DNA of 64,000 bases from Candidatus Acidiferrum typicum. Lineage in GTDB: Bacteria > Acidobacteriota > Terriglobia > Acidiferrales > UBA7541. A model generated the notes under the pieces. It worked only from the letters and a program-made list of their open reading frames with translations, was not told the origin of the DNA and did not search any database. Below, piece after piece: positions 8,493 to 17,421 of this stretch. The stretch's first letter is position 1; each line of letters opens with the position of its first letter. Position numbers and translations under genes: made by a program. The DNA lies in the NCBI GenBank assembly GCA_002478115.1, contig DLMH01000093.1:368-64367 (forward strand), in the 5' to 3' direction.

Positions 8493-11105
8493 TCAGGGAA
8501 TCGGTGCTTGGGCTTCGTTGGAATACAAGCTTTCTGTGCGGCTAGAATCCACAGCCGTCGTGACGTAGTAGTAGGTCGTTCCGTTCTGCACGGTTGTGTC
8601 CGTATAAGTCAAGCCGGTGGCGGCCGAGGATGCGTTGAGCTTTGTGTAATTGTTCCCACTCGTCGTGCTGCGATACACATAGTAGCCCACCACCGTCGAG
8701 GTGCTCGCATCCCACGTCAGAGCGACGGAATAGGTCGTGGGGGTCACGCCGGTACCCGACAACGATATGGTTACGGGTGATCCTATGGCGTTGCTGGTTA
8801 CGGTGACCGTTCCAGGCGCGCTTCCCGCATTCGTTGGGTTGAAGATGACGCTAAAGGTGAGCGTTTGCCCCGCCGACAGCCCCACGGGTGTTCCCGCTCC
8901 ACTGAGGCTGTAACCGCTCCCGGAGACGCTGATCTGCGTGATCTGTACACTCGTGTTGCCGGTGTTTGTGATCGTCTCAGGTTGCGTGGACGAAGTGCCC
9001 GTGTTCACGTTTCCGAAGCTAAAACTGTTCGAGCTGAGGCTGAGGGTGAGCGTGGCGGCCACCCCGGTGCCAGTCAGGGCCACCGTCGCTGGCGATCCAG
9101 GAGCGCTGCTCGTGATGGTCAGGCTCCCGCTCGTGCCGCCTGTAGATGTCGGGGAGAACTGCGCATTGAACGTACTGGCTTGCGCCGGGTTCAACGTGAG
9201 CGGCAGGGTCAATCCGTTGGTGCTGAATGCGCTCCCTATCACGCTGACCTGTGAAACCGTCAACGCAGCCGTGCCCGTATTACTGAGTTGGATGGTCTGG
9301 GAATCGGTCGTCCCCACTGTAACATTGCCGAAACCGAAGCTGGATGGCGTAATGCTCAACGCCGCTTGCACTCCAGTCCCGGTGACAGGAATAACAGCGC
9401 TTCCTCCTTGTGTATCCGAGACGGTCACATTTCCGCTGACGTTCTCGCTGGCACTCGGATCGAAACTTACGGTCATCGACGTGGCCTGAGAAGGCGTCAA
9501 TGTTACGGGGGTGGTGATCCCGGAGACACTCACGTCCTTTGCGCTCACCGTAACCTGGGAAATCGTGACGCTCGAGTTCCCGGTGTTGGTGATGCTGACA
9601 CTCTGCGAGCCGGAGCTGCCTGCCTTCACGCTTCCGAAGGCAACACTCGATGGGCTCGGGGTCATCGTTACTGTCCCAGCCACTCCCGTACCGGTCAAGG
9701 AGACCGTCGCGGGTGACGCAGGCGCATTGCTCGCAATACTTACGGTTCCTGGCAGCGATCCCGCCGTGGTGGGTGAAAACTGCGCTGTCACCGAGGTGCT
9801 CTGTCCAGCCGCAACCGTCGCCGGTGTAGTCAGCCCACTGACACTGTAGCCGGTGCCACTTGCCGTAACACTTGAGATTGTTAGCGTCGCTGTCCCGGTA
9901 TTCGTTAGCGTGAGTGCTTGTGTCTTCGTTTGTCCATCCACGACGCTTCCGAAATTATAAGTGGAAGGCGTGACGCTCAATCCCGCCTGTACACCAGCGC
10001 CACTCAAAGTAATCGTAAATGGCGAGCCGCTTGCGTTACTGGTTACTGTCACTGTGCCCGTAGCATTCCCGACTGCCGTAGGCGCGAATTTCGCCGTGAA
10101 GCTCAATGTCTGTGAAGGGGCTACTGTCGCCGGCGTGCTCACGCCGGTCAAGCTGAACCCGGTCCCACTCACGGTAATGCTCGATATAGTCGCCGCGGCA
10201 TTCCCCGTGTTTGTCAGCGTGATCAACTGGCTGGCGTTGCTGCTGGTCGAAACATTTCCAAAATTCACGCTGGCAGGATTGGCGCTCAACTGCCCCACAG
10301 CTGTGGATGAACCAGTTCCCGTCAAGCTAACCACTGCCGAAGGCGTGGTTGGGTCGTTGCTTGTTATCGTCAGGCTGCCAGACACCGCTCCGGCTAGCGT
10401 CGGCTTGAACGTCAAGGTTACCGGAGAGTTCTGCCCGGCACTGATGGTCGTAGGCGTGGTAATGCCGCTGATCCCAAAGTCTGCTCCCGAAAGTGTCAGG
10501 AGGGAAATCGTCAAATTTGCCGTACCCGCATTCGAGATGGTCAGGCTCGAGCTCCCGGTCGAGCCGACAGAAACGCTGCCAAAGTTCACCGCAGTTGTGC
10601 TCAAGCTCAACTGCGGCGCCGCAGTCACGCCCGTCGCGGAGAGATTTACCACTACCGGCGAACTCCCTCCATCGCCCTGCACTGTCAACGTCCCGGTGAT
10701 AGCCCCAGTGCTCGTCGGATTAACGGAGACAGAGAAACTCCCGCCCTGCCCCGTAGCAAGTGCCATCGGCGGGGTCATTCCGGAAAGGCTGAACTGGGAA
10801 TTCGAGAAAGTCGCCTGCGTGATGTTGACCGCGGTATTGCCGGTATTGGAGACCGCGAGGCTCAGCGAAGTTGGCTTGCCGACTGGCACTTTGCCAAAAC
10901 TGATCGTTGCTGGTGTGATTTGAAAAGACGTTTGCGATACCGGCTGTGACTTTGAAGCACTCACAACGCCTGCGCACCCGTTTAGTAGCGCCAAAGCCAG
11001 GATTGCGGCGACAAGCAGGAGGGAAGTTTCTCGTTTCCATTTCTTGCCTGCGACGCACTGTTTCTCGATCCGCGTCCCGGCCCCCTCCACCTGTGTGTTC
11101 GCCAT
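8493..11105 (-). CDS. Choice-of-anchor-D (ASH) repeat lipoprotein with C-terminal Fn3 domain
   Basis: This is a predicted surface lipoprotein of 870 residues. A positively charged N-terminus is followed by a hydrophobic stretch and the lipobox LLNGC (C44). Then come seven consecutive immunoglobulin-like ASH/choice-of-anchor-D domains of about 100-107 residues, each with the pattern FGxVxVG, TNTGN, FSPTxxG and a closing LxGTGV. A fibronectin type III domain forms the end (about 790-870). A strong AGGGAGGGG precedes ATG 11105. Function is unknown; such proteins are abundant in Acidobacteriota and are assumed to be structural or adhesive. A shorter paralogue with two ASH domains and the same Fn3 end is encoded at 18922-19980. 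There is no PEP-CTERM tail. Confidence 0.88.
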   Translation of the reverse strand: MANTQVEGAGTRIEKQCVAGKKWKRETSLLLVAAILALALLNGCAGVVSASKSQPVSQTSFQITPATISFGKVPVGKPTSLSLAVSNTGNTAVNITQATFSNSQFSLSGMTPPMALATGQGGSFSVSVNPTSTGAITGTLTVQGDGGSSPVVVNLSATGVTAAPQLSLSTTAVNFGSVSVGSTGSSSLTISNAGTANLTISLLTLSGADFGISGITTPTTISAGQNSPVTLTFKPTLAGAVSGSLTITSNDPTTPSAVVSLTGTGSSTAVGQLSANPASVNFGNVSTSSNASQLITLTNTGNAAATISSITVSGTGFSLTGVSTPATVAPSQTLSFTAKFAPTAVGNATGTVTVTSNASGSPFTITLSGAGVQAGLSVTPSTYNFGSVVDGQTKTQALTLTNTGTATLTISSVTASGTGYSVSGLTTPATVAAGQSTSVTAQFSPTTAGSLPGTVSIASNAPASPATVSLTGTGVAGTVTMTPSPSSVAFGSVKAGSSGSQSVSITNTGNSSVTISQVTVSAKDVSVSGITTPVTLTPSQATSMTVSFDPSASENVSGNVTVSDTQGGSAVIPVTGTGVQAALSITPSSFGFGNVTVGTTDSQTIQLSNTGTAALTVSQVSVIGSAFSTNGLTLPLTLNPAQASTFNAQFSPTSTGGTSGSLTITSSAPGSPATVALTGTGVAATLTLSLSSNSFSFGNVNTGTSSTQPETITNTGNTSVQITQISVSGSGYSLSGAGTPVGLSAGQTLTFSVIFNPTNAGSAPGTVTVTSNAIGSPVTISLSGTGVTPTTYSVALTWDASTSTVVGYYVYRSTTSGNNYTKLNASSAATGLTYTDTTVQNGTTYYYVTTAVDSSRTESLYSNEAQAPIP

Positions 11106-11557
11106 GGCCCACCCCTCCCTAGCTGTATCCAGCTACGAAGGTATAGGTAATGGTACTCACCAGCCTACTGGTGAGAGGACCAATTTCGGGCCAGTCGCCT
11201 CTACTGTACGGAGGACCATGCTCTATATGGCCCAGACCTTGAACCCCTCGGAAACCCGCATCTTGGGCCTTCCAGGCGCTCGTTTCAGAACCGCGTCAAT
11301 ACAGAAGCAACTCGCTGAAACTACATTAGTTATGATGAGTGAGGAGTAAGGCTGCGCCCCTGCTCTGGGCAGCGCTTCAAAGGACCTGTTCTGGCGCTTC
11401 TGCCGCAATTCGGCACGCCGTCAACTACACTACAATGCTCGACGATTTGAAAATTGGGCCGAGGGAACCCGGCGGCCACCGAGCAGCCAGTCTGGATTGG
11501 ACTTGCGGACTCAACTAGGCCAGTACCCTCGAGCACGGACCGTTCGTCGTCGCCTAA
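11106..11557. other. Intergenic region with hairpins upstream of the ASH lipoprotein
   Basis: These 452 bases hold no convincing gene. Near the ASH gene there are two inverted repeats: TAGCTG/CAGCTA (11120-11135) and a perfect 8-bp stem CTCACCAG/CTGGTGAG with loop CCTA (11156-11175). A weak sigma-54-like site on the minus strand (11219-11234, TGG at -24 and GCA at -12, other positions poor) could drive the lipoprotein gene. Nothing recognisable lies between 11240 and 11557, where the sigma-54 activator gene ends. Confidence 0.5.
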
Positions 11558-12673
11558 CTAATCTGTCGCGTATTTCCGCATCGATTCACTCGACGGGCTT
11601 GTCAAGTGCTCCCCGCGCTGCGCGGCCTTTCTGGTCATCAATCCTGCATCGTGAATCTTGTAGATCAGCGCGCGGTAGCTGATCTTCAGAGCCTGCGCCG
11701 TCTTTCGCCGGTTCCACTGATTCGCGCGGAGCGCCTCCAAAATGACGTTGCGCTCCAGCTCTCGAATGGCGTCTTTGGCCAATCCCTTTAAGGTCACCGG
11801 TATTCCATTGCCGTCGGCGGACCGCACGGCCTTGTGTTTTTTCGGAGCGTGCTCCTGATGAACTGCAGCCTCGGGTCCGATCAGAACATAGCGTGCAACG
11901 CCGTTCGAAAGTTCTCGCAGGTTCCCCGGCCAATTCAGATTTTGCAGGTATTGGAGCATCTCAGGAGGGAACGCGTCCGTCTTTGTCCCAAACTGCTTTT
12001 CAAAATGGACCCTGAAGAATTCGGCCAGTGCTGGAATGTCTTCGCGCCTCTCGCGCAACGCCGGTACCTTCAAGCGAAACCCATGGATGCGGTAAAACAA
12101 GTCTTGCCGGAATCTTCCGGCTTCCGTTTCCTGATCCAGATCCTTGTGTGTCGCGCAGATGACACGCGCATCAATCCGTCGTTCGGAGTGATCCCCGATC
12201 CGCGAGAATGTGCCGTCTTGCAGGAACTGCAAAAGTTTGCTCTGAAGATTTAGATCCAGGTCCGCAATCTCATCCAAAAACAAGGTGCCGCGATGCGCCA
12301 TTTCCACTCGCCCGGGCTTGGCAACGATTGCCCCGGTAAAGGCGCCCTGCTCGTATCCAAACAACTCGCTCTCAAGCAGCGTTCCGGGAATCGCTGCACA
12401 GCTAACCTTGACGAACTCTCCGGAGGCGTACTCGGAATTCGCATGAATCCATCGTGCCAGCGCTTCTTTGCCCGTGCCGCCGTCACCGCAAAGCAAAATC
12501 GGTACATTCGTCCGGCAGATCTTCTGCGCGCTCAGATGCACCGCGGCCATCACTGCCGAGCGCCCGAACAAAACAGGGTCTGGCGGCACTTGGTCCAGTC
12601 TTTCCCAACTGGCGTTCCGGGTTGGACACGCTCCGGCCATATGTTCTGGTACCAAGGCGTTGCACATAGCCAA
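11558..12673 (-). CDS. Sigma-54 interaction-domain activator lacking a receiver domain
   Basis: This enhancer-binding protein (371 residues) should activate sigma-54 promoters. It has a short N-terminal stretch with no REC, GAF or PAS domain, then the AAA+ domain. The Walker A is GDGGTGKE (63-70; the usual form is GESGTGKE), the sigma-54 contact loop GAFTGA is at 110-115, and the Walker B GTLFLDEIADL follows near 130. The end carries a Fis-type helix-turn-helix (RKTAQALKISYRALIYKI). Without a sensory domain it may be constitutive or controlled by a partner or its level. The start is uncertain: ATG 12673 has no clear Shine-Dalgarno sequence, and in-frame ATGs follow at codons 3 and 12. It lies between the ASH lipoprotein and the PilZ/two-component genes. 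Confidence 0.9.
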   Translation of the reverse strand: MAMCNALVPEHMAGACPTRNASWERLDQVPPDPVLFGRSAVMAAVHLSAQKICRTNVPILLCGDGGTGKEALARWIHANSEYASGEFVKVSCAAIPGTLLESELFGYEQGAFTGAIVAKPGRVEMAHRGTLFLDEIADLDLNLQSKLLQFLQDGTFSRIGDHSERRIDARVICATHKDLDQETEAGRFRQDLFYRIHGFRLKVPALRERREDIPALAEFFRVHFEKQFGTKTDAFPPEMLQYLQNLNWPGNLRELSNGVARYVLIGPEAAVHQEHAPKKHKAVRSADGNGIPVTLKGLAKDAIRELERNVILEALRANQWNRRKTAQALKISYRALIYKIHDAGLMTRKAAQRGEHLTSPSSESMRKYATD

Positions 12674-12992
12674 CCAAAGACCGTGCGTATCTGGGGTGTT
12701 TCAGAACCTCTCTCTAGGCAATAAAGCTTGCTTTTTCAGTACAATACAGACAGAGCTCCCCTAAAGTACTGGTACCACAATGTTCCCCAACTTTTCCTCA
12801 ACCTGTAACAATGGGAAAACTTCAAGACACTACGAGGAAGGTTTGTTCTCTCGGATGGCTGGATAACTAATCAGAGCGCGGGGGGCAGATTGCGGAAGAG
12901 AGATCAAAAGTAGCGGGGGCAATGCAGGTCTGTAGCTTGCTCGAAGGTGAGAATCTGCTCCGGCTGCGAGGCGTTAGCACCCACGGTATTCG
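12674..12992. other. Intergenic region upstream of the receiver-less activator
   Basis: These 319 bases lie between the activator start and the end of the PilZ gene, both on the minus strand. I see no gene, no terminator with a T-tract and no sigma-54 match. The segment near 12720-12850 is noticeably more AT-rich than its surroundings and probably contains the activator's promoter. A GTAC-TG-GTAC palindrome is at 12766-12775. Confidence 0.4.
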
Positions 12993-13340
12993 TCAGGCTC
13001 GCGCGTGTTCTCCACGAATAATGTCATAGCGCTCGATCACCGCCGCTACCCCCATCCGTGGCTCTCCATCTTCCACGCGGCGTTCCACGCGGACCACCTT
13101 CCCCTGCGCGCGAACAAAAACATCCGTGCCGTGCGTGATCTCCGCGGGCAGCGTCAGCGTGATGTCCAACTCGGATCCCGCATCCAAATCCTGGCCGATC
13201 ACGAAATACAATCCGCGCGCTGAAATATCTCTCGTCTTCCCCTCTTGCCGGTTGACGAGTCTTTCGGCTGCAAACCGGATGCTGATTGGCAACGTCAAGT
13301 CATAGCGTCGCGCCGTGCGGCGTTCTTCCATTACTGACAT
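12993..13340 (-). CDS. PilZ domain protein (c-di-GMP receptor)
   Basis: This single-domain PilZ protein of about 115 residues is predicted to bind cyclic di-GMP. It shows the two binding elements: an arginine-rich RRTARR motif near the N-terminus and DISARG (D-x-S-x-x-G) about 30 residues later, followed by the beta-barrel strands. I start at ATG 13340 because GGAG lies six bases upstream; the frame stays open to 13376. A weak sigma-54-like sequence at 13367-13382 (good TTGC at -12, poor -24) could supply a promoter. It is one of three PilZ domains encoded within 6 kb and probably passes c-di-GMP signals to exopolysaccharide or motility functions. Confidence 0.85.
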   Translation of the reverse strand: MSVMEERRTARRYDLTLPISIRFAAERLVNRQEGKTRDISARGLYFVIGQDLDAGSELDITLTLPAEITHGTDVFVRAQGKVVRVERRVEDGEPRMGVAAVIERYDIIRGEHARA

Positions 13341-13792
13341 CCTCGACTCCGTCCGTGGCTCCAGAGCGCAAGCCACTGCCCCAATTGTTGTTTTTTGCTA
13401 AGAGATATTCGCCGGACTTTGCTTGCCTTCACAGGTGAGAACGAAGATCTCAGCCAACTCTGACTTGATTCCGCTGGGATTCCTTCATGCTCCCTCTCGG
13501 TCCTCCCGAATCACCCTGATTCGGATGACCAAAGGAAGTGAGCATTCTCTCAATCGCTCGGGCTACGGAATTTCTGCGGATTCTCGCTCCCACGGGAAAT
13601 CCCGACGCGCAACCCCCTCCCCCCGTTCCTTGAGCTCTCGACCCAACTTTCACTCAACGGGAGGTTTGCTGCGCTATTGTCCAGCACTGTGTTGCTTTTC
13701 GCTGCGCAAGATACCCCGCACAAGCTTTTCCTGCAAGTTCTCTTTTTCCGCAGCGTGCTCAGGACGAACTAGGTCGTACTAGACCTGCTCTT
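13341..13792. other. Intergenic region after the two-component operon
   Basis: About 450 bases lie between the end of the response-regulator gene and the PilZ gene, both on the minus strand. No open frame here has a Shine-Dalgarno sequence and family similarity together. A short stem AGGTC/GACCT (13771-13786) lies just after the regulator stop but has no T-tract, so it is only a weak terminator candidate. Confidence 0.4.
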
Positions 13793-15262
13793 TCACTCTA
13801 CCTTGGCCCCCACCGTCGCCGGTGCCGTCTCTTCTGTTTTCGCTGCCGCGGTCCGGCGTGTCCTCGGCGTGTCCAGATTGAATTGCCTCATCTTGTAGAG
13901 CAGGGCCTTGTAGCTGATCCCCAGCATCTTGGCGGCGTCCTTGCGGCACCACCGCGTCTTTTCCAGCGCGTCGCCAATCGCTTCCATCTCCGCTTCGTCC
14001 TTCAACCCGCGCACCAGCGCCTTCAAACCCTGCTCTTTCGGAACGTTCGTTACCTCACGCGGAGAAATCCTTTGCCGTGTCGCGGACATCTCCACTAACT
14101 CCCGCAGGCTGCCTTCGTCATCTTCGAGAATTACGTACCGCTTGACGAAGTTTTCCAGTTCTCGCAAATTCCCGGGCCACGGATAATTCATGGCTGCATC
14201 CATCAGGTGTTTCGACGGTGCTTGTAACGTCTTGCCGAACTTCTCGCTGTACTTCTCAAGGAAATGCCGGAACAGCAGGGGGATTTCCGTCGTGCGTTCC
14301 CGCAGCGGAGGCACCATGATCGACAGCACGTTCAACCGGTAATACAAATCTTCACGGAAGCGGCCCGTCCTCATGGCTTCCTGCACATCCACGTTTGTCG
14401 CCGCCAACACGCGAACATCGGTCTCTACCAGGTGCCTTCCACCCAGTCGCGAATACTGGTGATCTTGTAAGACATGAAGCAATTTGGCTTGCAGGTGCGT
14501 GGACATCTCCGCGATCTCATCCAGGAAAATCGTGCCCTTGTTGGCCATCTCGAATTTTCCGGGCTTCGCCCGCACCGCTCCCGTAAACGCCCCTTGTTCA
14601 TATCCGAAAAGTTCCGACTCGAGCAACTCCCCCGGGAGCGCCGCGCAATTCACCTTGACGAACGCTTGATTCCTTCGTTTCGAACGCAGATGGATCATCC
14701 GGGCCACGACTTCTTTGCCCACGCCGCTCTCTCCGCAGATGAACACCGGCACGTCTACGGGAGCGATTTGCAGAATCTGCTGCCGGATGCGCACCATCTG
14801 GGGGCTCGCTACCAGGAAGCTCAGATCTTCGGTGATCTGCTCGCAATACTCCCGCAACGCCTGGTTTTCCTGGGTCAGCTGTTTCTTTTGCCGCGACTTC
14901 AGCATTGCCGCGTCGAGTTCCGTCTTTTCAAATGGCTTGGTCAGGTAATCGTGTGCTCCGAGCCGGATGGCCTCCACCACTGTGCCTACCTCATTCGAGC
15001 ACGACAGCATGATCACATTCAGGCTGCGGTCCACGCGCATCAGTTCCTGCAGCGTATCGAGCCCGTTCATTTCGGGCATCAGCACGTCCAGAATGATGAA
15101 GTCCGGCCGTTCGCCGCCGCTCACACGCGTCAGCGCTTCCCTGCCGCTGCTCACTGCCGCCACGTCAAACCCATCCACCTCCAGTAGGGTTTGCAGGTAT
15201 TTTCGGATGCTGGGCTCATCATCGACGACTAGGATTTTCTCTTTCACTTCTTTCACAGCCAT
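13793..15262 (-). CDS. NtrC-type sigma-54 response regulator (PrsR-like)
   Basis: Three domains occur in order. A receiver (about 8-120) has acidic D14/D15, phospho-acceptor D59 in FIILDVLMPEMNG and a KPFE lysine. The AAA+ sigma-54 activation domain has GESGVGKE and the GAFTGA loop. A Fis-type helix-turn-helix follows near 440-465 (CRKDAAKMLGISYKALLYKM). The 489-residue length and context match the exosortase-linked regulator PrsR. I start at ATG 15262, where GAGGAG precedes it by about 10 nt; an upstream in-frame start at 15283 is less likely. The gene follows the histidine kinase by 29 bp, so the two form a two-component operon. Likely targets are the sigma-54 sites at 5196, 16748 and 17330. 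Confidence 0.92.
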   Translation of the reverse strand: MAVKEVKEKILVVDDEPSIRKYLQTLLEVDGFDVAAVSSGREALTRVSGGERPDFIILDVLMPEMNGLDTLQELMRVDRSLNVIMLSCSNEVGTVVEAIRLGAHDYLTKPFEKTELDAAMLKSRQKKQLTQENQALREYCEQITEDLSFLVASPQMVRIRQQILQIAPVDVPVFICGESGVGKEVVARMIHLRSKRRNQAFVKVNCAALPGELLESELFGYEQGAFTGAVRAKPGKFEMANKGTIFLDEIAEMSTHLQAKLLHVLQDHQYSRLGGRHLVETDVRVLAATNVDVQEAMRTGRFREDLYYRLNVLSIMVPPLRERTTEIPLLFRHFLEKYSEKFGKTLQAPSKHLMDAAMNYPWPGNLRELENFVKRYVILEDDEGSLRELVEMSATRQRISPREVTNVPKEQGLKALVRGLKDEAEMEAIGDALEKTRWCRKDAAKMLGISYKALLYKMRQFNLDTPRTRRTAAAKTEETAPATVGAKVE

Positions 15263-15291
15263 TTTTCTTTCTCCTCGCCGCAATCCAATGC

Positions 15292-16521
15292 TTAGCTCTG
15301 GTCCATTGGCAGCAAAAACGCAAACGTGCTACCCCGGTTCTGTTCGCTTTCCACCCAGATTTTCCCCCGGTGCGCCTGAATCAATCTTTTAGCGATGGCA
15401 AGTCCCAGGCCCATTCCGGAGGTATTCCGGTCCACGCGCACAAAGTCCTCAAAAATTTCCTGATGGTGTTCCGGTGCAATCCCTGCTCCGGAGTCGGTCA
15501 CGCTGACTTCCACACTGTTCGGCCGGGGCAGCCGGAATCTCCTGCGTTCTTCGACCGGGGCTATTTTCGCCACCCGGCGCTCCCAAAAATGCGGGCGCGC
15601 TCGCAAGGTCACGGTTCCCTCGGACGGTGTGTGCTTCAACGCGTTGTCCAGGAGATTTGCCGCGGCCTGTTGCACCTTCTGGTAATCGAAACGGAAAGTT
15701 GGGATCGACGGATCCAGCAGCGTCTCCAGCTTCACCCCTTTGCGCTGAAACGCTTCCGACCATCGGTTGGCCGTCTCTTCCAGGCAATCTCGCAAGTCGT
15801 TCTCTCTCAGCTGCAGGACCAACTTCCCGCTCTCCAGGGCGGAGTAGTTGAGGAACATCGACACCAGCCGCACCAGCCTCTCGCAGCTCTCTTTCGACTC
15901 CTCCAGAATGTCTTTCTGTTTCTCGCTCAGTCTTCCGAGCGATCCTGTCAGGAGCAGATCGTAGTAGCCCTTGATCACCGCTAGCGGTGTTTTCAACTCG
16001 TGCGCTGCCGACGCCAGGAACACGGTCTTCTGCCGGTTTACTTCCTGCAGCTTCAGGTAGGCTGCGAGCAAATTCCGATACGTAATTTCGCGTTCCTGTA
16101 GCAGTTCCTGTACCGTCAGTTGGGCAGCGCTCTCTGCGCTGTTTTCTTCTTCCTCATCATTCTCAAACTGGATTGCTAACCAGTCCGACTCCGGGAGCCA
16201 GCGCACCCGCACCCGATAGGCTTTGCTGCTCGTGCGGCCTTCCAGCTCCAGTTGGTCTTCGCCATTCTCAATTCTCTGCGAGATCGTCTTTGGATCGATG
16301 TTCAATACATCTGCAAATATGTTGAGGGGGGTAGTCTCGCCTTTACCGTGCTCGTCCAGGCATTTCCGTCCCCGCGCGTTAACCATCAGCACGCGCCCTT
16401 CGAGGTCCGCCAGCACTACGCCTTTGTCGACCGTGTCCAGAAGCGCTCGGACATGTTCAACTGTCAGATTCGGGCTCGACGTAGGCACCCTGCCCACATC
16501 TGTTGTGGCCCAGCCATCCAT
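15292..16521 (-). CDS. PAS-domain sensor histidine kinase, partner of the NtrC-type regulator
   Basis: This 409-residue kinase has no obvious transmembrane segment, so it is probably cytosolic. An N-terminal PAS-like region (about 20-120) is followed by a coiled linker, a HisKA domain with H174 in SAAHELKTPL, and an HATPase_c domain with N-box (AAANLLDNALKHT), G1 (DSGAGI) and G2 (GMGLGLAIAKR). It should phosphorylate the regulator encoded 29 bp downstream. In PEP-CTERM systems of Proteobacteria the PrsK kinase is membrane-bound, so this soluble PAS kinase would be a different sensor for the same role. Its signal is unknown. The start is ATG 16521; an AGAGGTGG lies about 10 nt upstream. Confidence 0.9.
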   Translation of the reverse strand: MDGWATTDVGRVPTSSPNLTVEHVRALLDTVDKGVVLADLEGRVLMVNARGRKCLDEHGKGETTPLNIFADVLNIDPKTISQRIENGEDQLELEGRTSSKAYRVRVRWLPESDWLAIQFENDEEEENSAESAAQLTVQELLQEREITYRNLLAAYLKLQEVNRQKTVFLASAAHELKTPLAVIKGYYDLLLTGSLGRLSEKQKDILEESKESCERLVRLVSMFLNYSALESGKLVLQLRENDLRDCLEETANRWSEAFQRKGVKLETLLDPSIPTFRFDYQKVQQAAANLLDNALKHTPSEGTVTLRARPHFWERRVAKIAPVEERRRFRLPRPNSVEVSVTDSGAGIAPEHHQEIFEDFVRVDRNTSGMGLGLAIAKRLIQAHRGKIWVESEQNRGSTFAFLLPMDQS

Positions 16522-16747
16522 GGTTCTGCCACCTCTTTATACAGTGGAAAAAATTTTCCTATGGCGTGCTGCCCATCGTTACAGACCCTCTCCGGCCTGT
16601 CAATGGTAAATGCGTTCCATTTGCACAATATGGGAAATCCCTAGCCCATCCACGCCCATTCTTCTACTCAGGCCTCATTCCTCCCTTCTGATGGCCGCTA
16701 AGTACTTGATTTATCGAGGCTCTACTTTGAGTTGTATAGCCGCAAAC

Positions 16748-16763
16748 TGGCGATCAACCTGCT
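16748..16763 (+). promoter_or_regulatory. Candidate sigma-54 promoter upstream of the PilZ gene
   Basis: The sequence TGGCGATCAACCTGCT has GG (-24) and GC (-12) separated by ten bases and matches TGGC and TGC of the sigma-54 consensus. Transcription would begin near 16774, about 60 nt before the GTG start at 16834. It lies in the region between the divergently transcribed histidine kinase and PilZ genes. Confidence 0.6.
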
Positions 16764-16833
16764 AATAACGTACTAGTCCGTGAGTACTATCACTATGGCT
16801 ATACGCCTCGATCAGTCAAAGGAGGGAACCCGC

Positions 16834-17151
16834 GTGGATTCCTCCGAATCGCGCCGATCATCTCGCATCCGCATCCAAGTCCCCGTATTTCTCCGGGGCT
16901 CGGACGCCTCAGGTGCGGAGTTTATAGAGCTCACGAAAACACTCAATATCAGCGCTACCGGGGCTTGTATCACAGCAGTCCATCTCCTGCGCCCAGACCA
17001 GACGGTCCACCTCACCATCCCAGCCCCCTCCCCCGCTGCCTCCAGCCTCATCCCCAGCGAAACTCCCCCAATTGTGGCCAAAGTACGTCGATTGGACTTC
17101 TTGGGTGAGATTCGTCTATTCGGGTTGGAATTTCTGCACCCTCTTGAGTAA
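16834..17151 (+). CDS. PilZ domain protein (c-di-GMP receptor)
   Basis: This single PilZ domain of about 105 residues has RRSSR near the N-terminus and NISATG (N-x-S-x-x-G) about 35 residues later, the two c-di-GMP contact motifs. I choose GTG 16834 because AAAGGAGGG lies seven bases upstream; the frame is open from a GTG at 16780 and an ATG at 16795, neither with a good Shine-Dalgarno sequence. A near-consensus sigma-54 promoter precedes it. It is divergent from the kinase/regulator operon and followed by the diguanylate cyclase gene, so enzyme, ligand receptor and regulator are physically grouped. Confidence 0.85.
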   Translation: MDSSESRRSSRIRIQVPVFLRGSDASGAEFIELTKTLNISATGACITAVHLLRPDQTVHLTIPAPSPAASSLIPSETPPIVAKVRRLDFLGEIRLFGLEFLHPLE

Positions 17152-17329
17152 TTCCCTGTCCCTCGGGAACTCTCCAGCCCCATCGCGTTGTATGCGCCTG
17201 TCTTGGGCTACCGCTTCGCTGAAAAAGTTTCTTCCGGGAACTCGCTTATCTCTTCGTTTTGTAATAGGATACGGGCGTCCCCCTTCGCATCTCCTTTCCG
17301 TGGATGCAGGTTGCACATACGGTCTTGAT

Positions 17330-17345
17330 TGGCACTTGATTTGCT
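17330..17345 (+). promoter_or_regulatory. Near-perfect sigma-54 promoter upstream of the diguanylate cyclase
   Basis: TGGCACTTGATTTGCT matches the sigma-54 consensus TGGCACG-N4-TTGCW at all positions except the G after TGGCAC, with correct -24/-12 spacing. Transcription would start near 17356, giving a leader of about 66 nt before ATG 17422. It is the best of the three sigma-54 sites seen here. Confidence 0.75.
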
Positions 17346-17421
17346 CCCTCTTAGGGTCAGTCATCCAAATGTGCTTGCCCCAGCCCCCGCGGGGAGAGGC
17401 AGATTGTAGGAAAACCCGGCC

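Noticed and set aside
9961..10923. 320-codon plus-strand frame inside the ASH lipoprotein gene.
   Set aside because: It is a repeated antisense reading of the ASH repeats.
8493..11105. Regular DNA repeats of about 310-320 bp that might suggest a repeat array.
   Set aside because: They follow the protein's ASH domain period and are divergent in sequence; there are no short identical repeats with spacers, so not CRISPR.
366..16781. Recurring GTACTAG/GTACTGG words upstream of rfbB, near 12766, 13776 and 16770.
   Set aside because: A degenerate 7-mer is expected about four times by chance in 16 kb on both strands, and the sites have no common position relative to starts.
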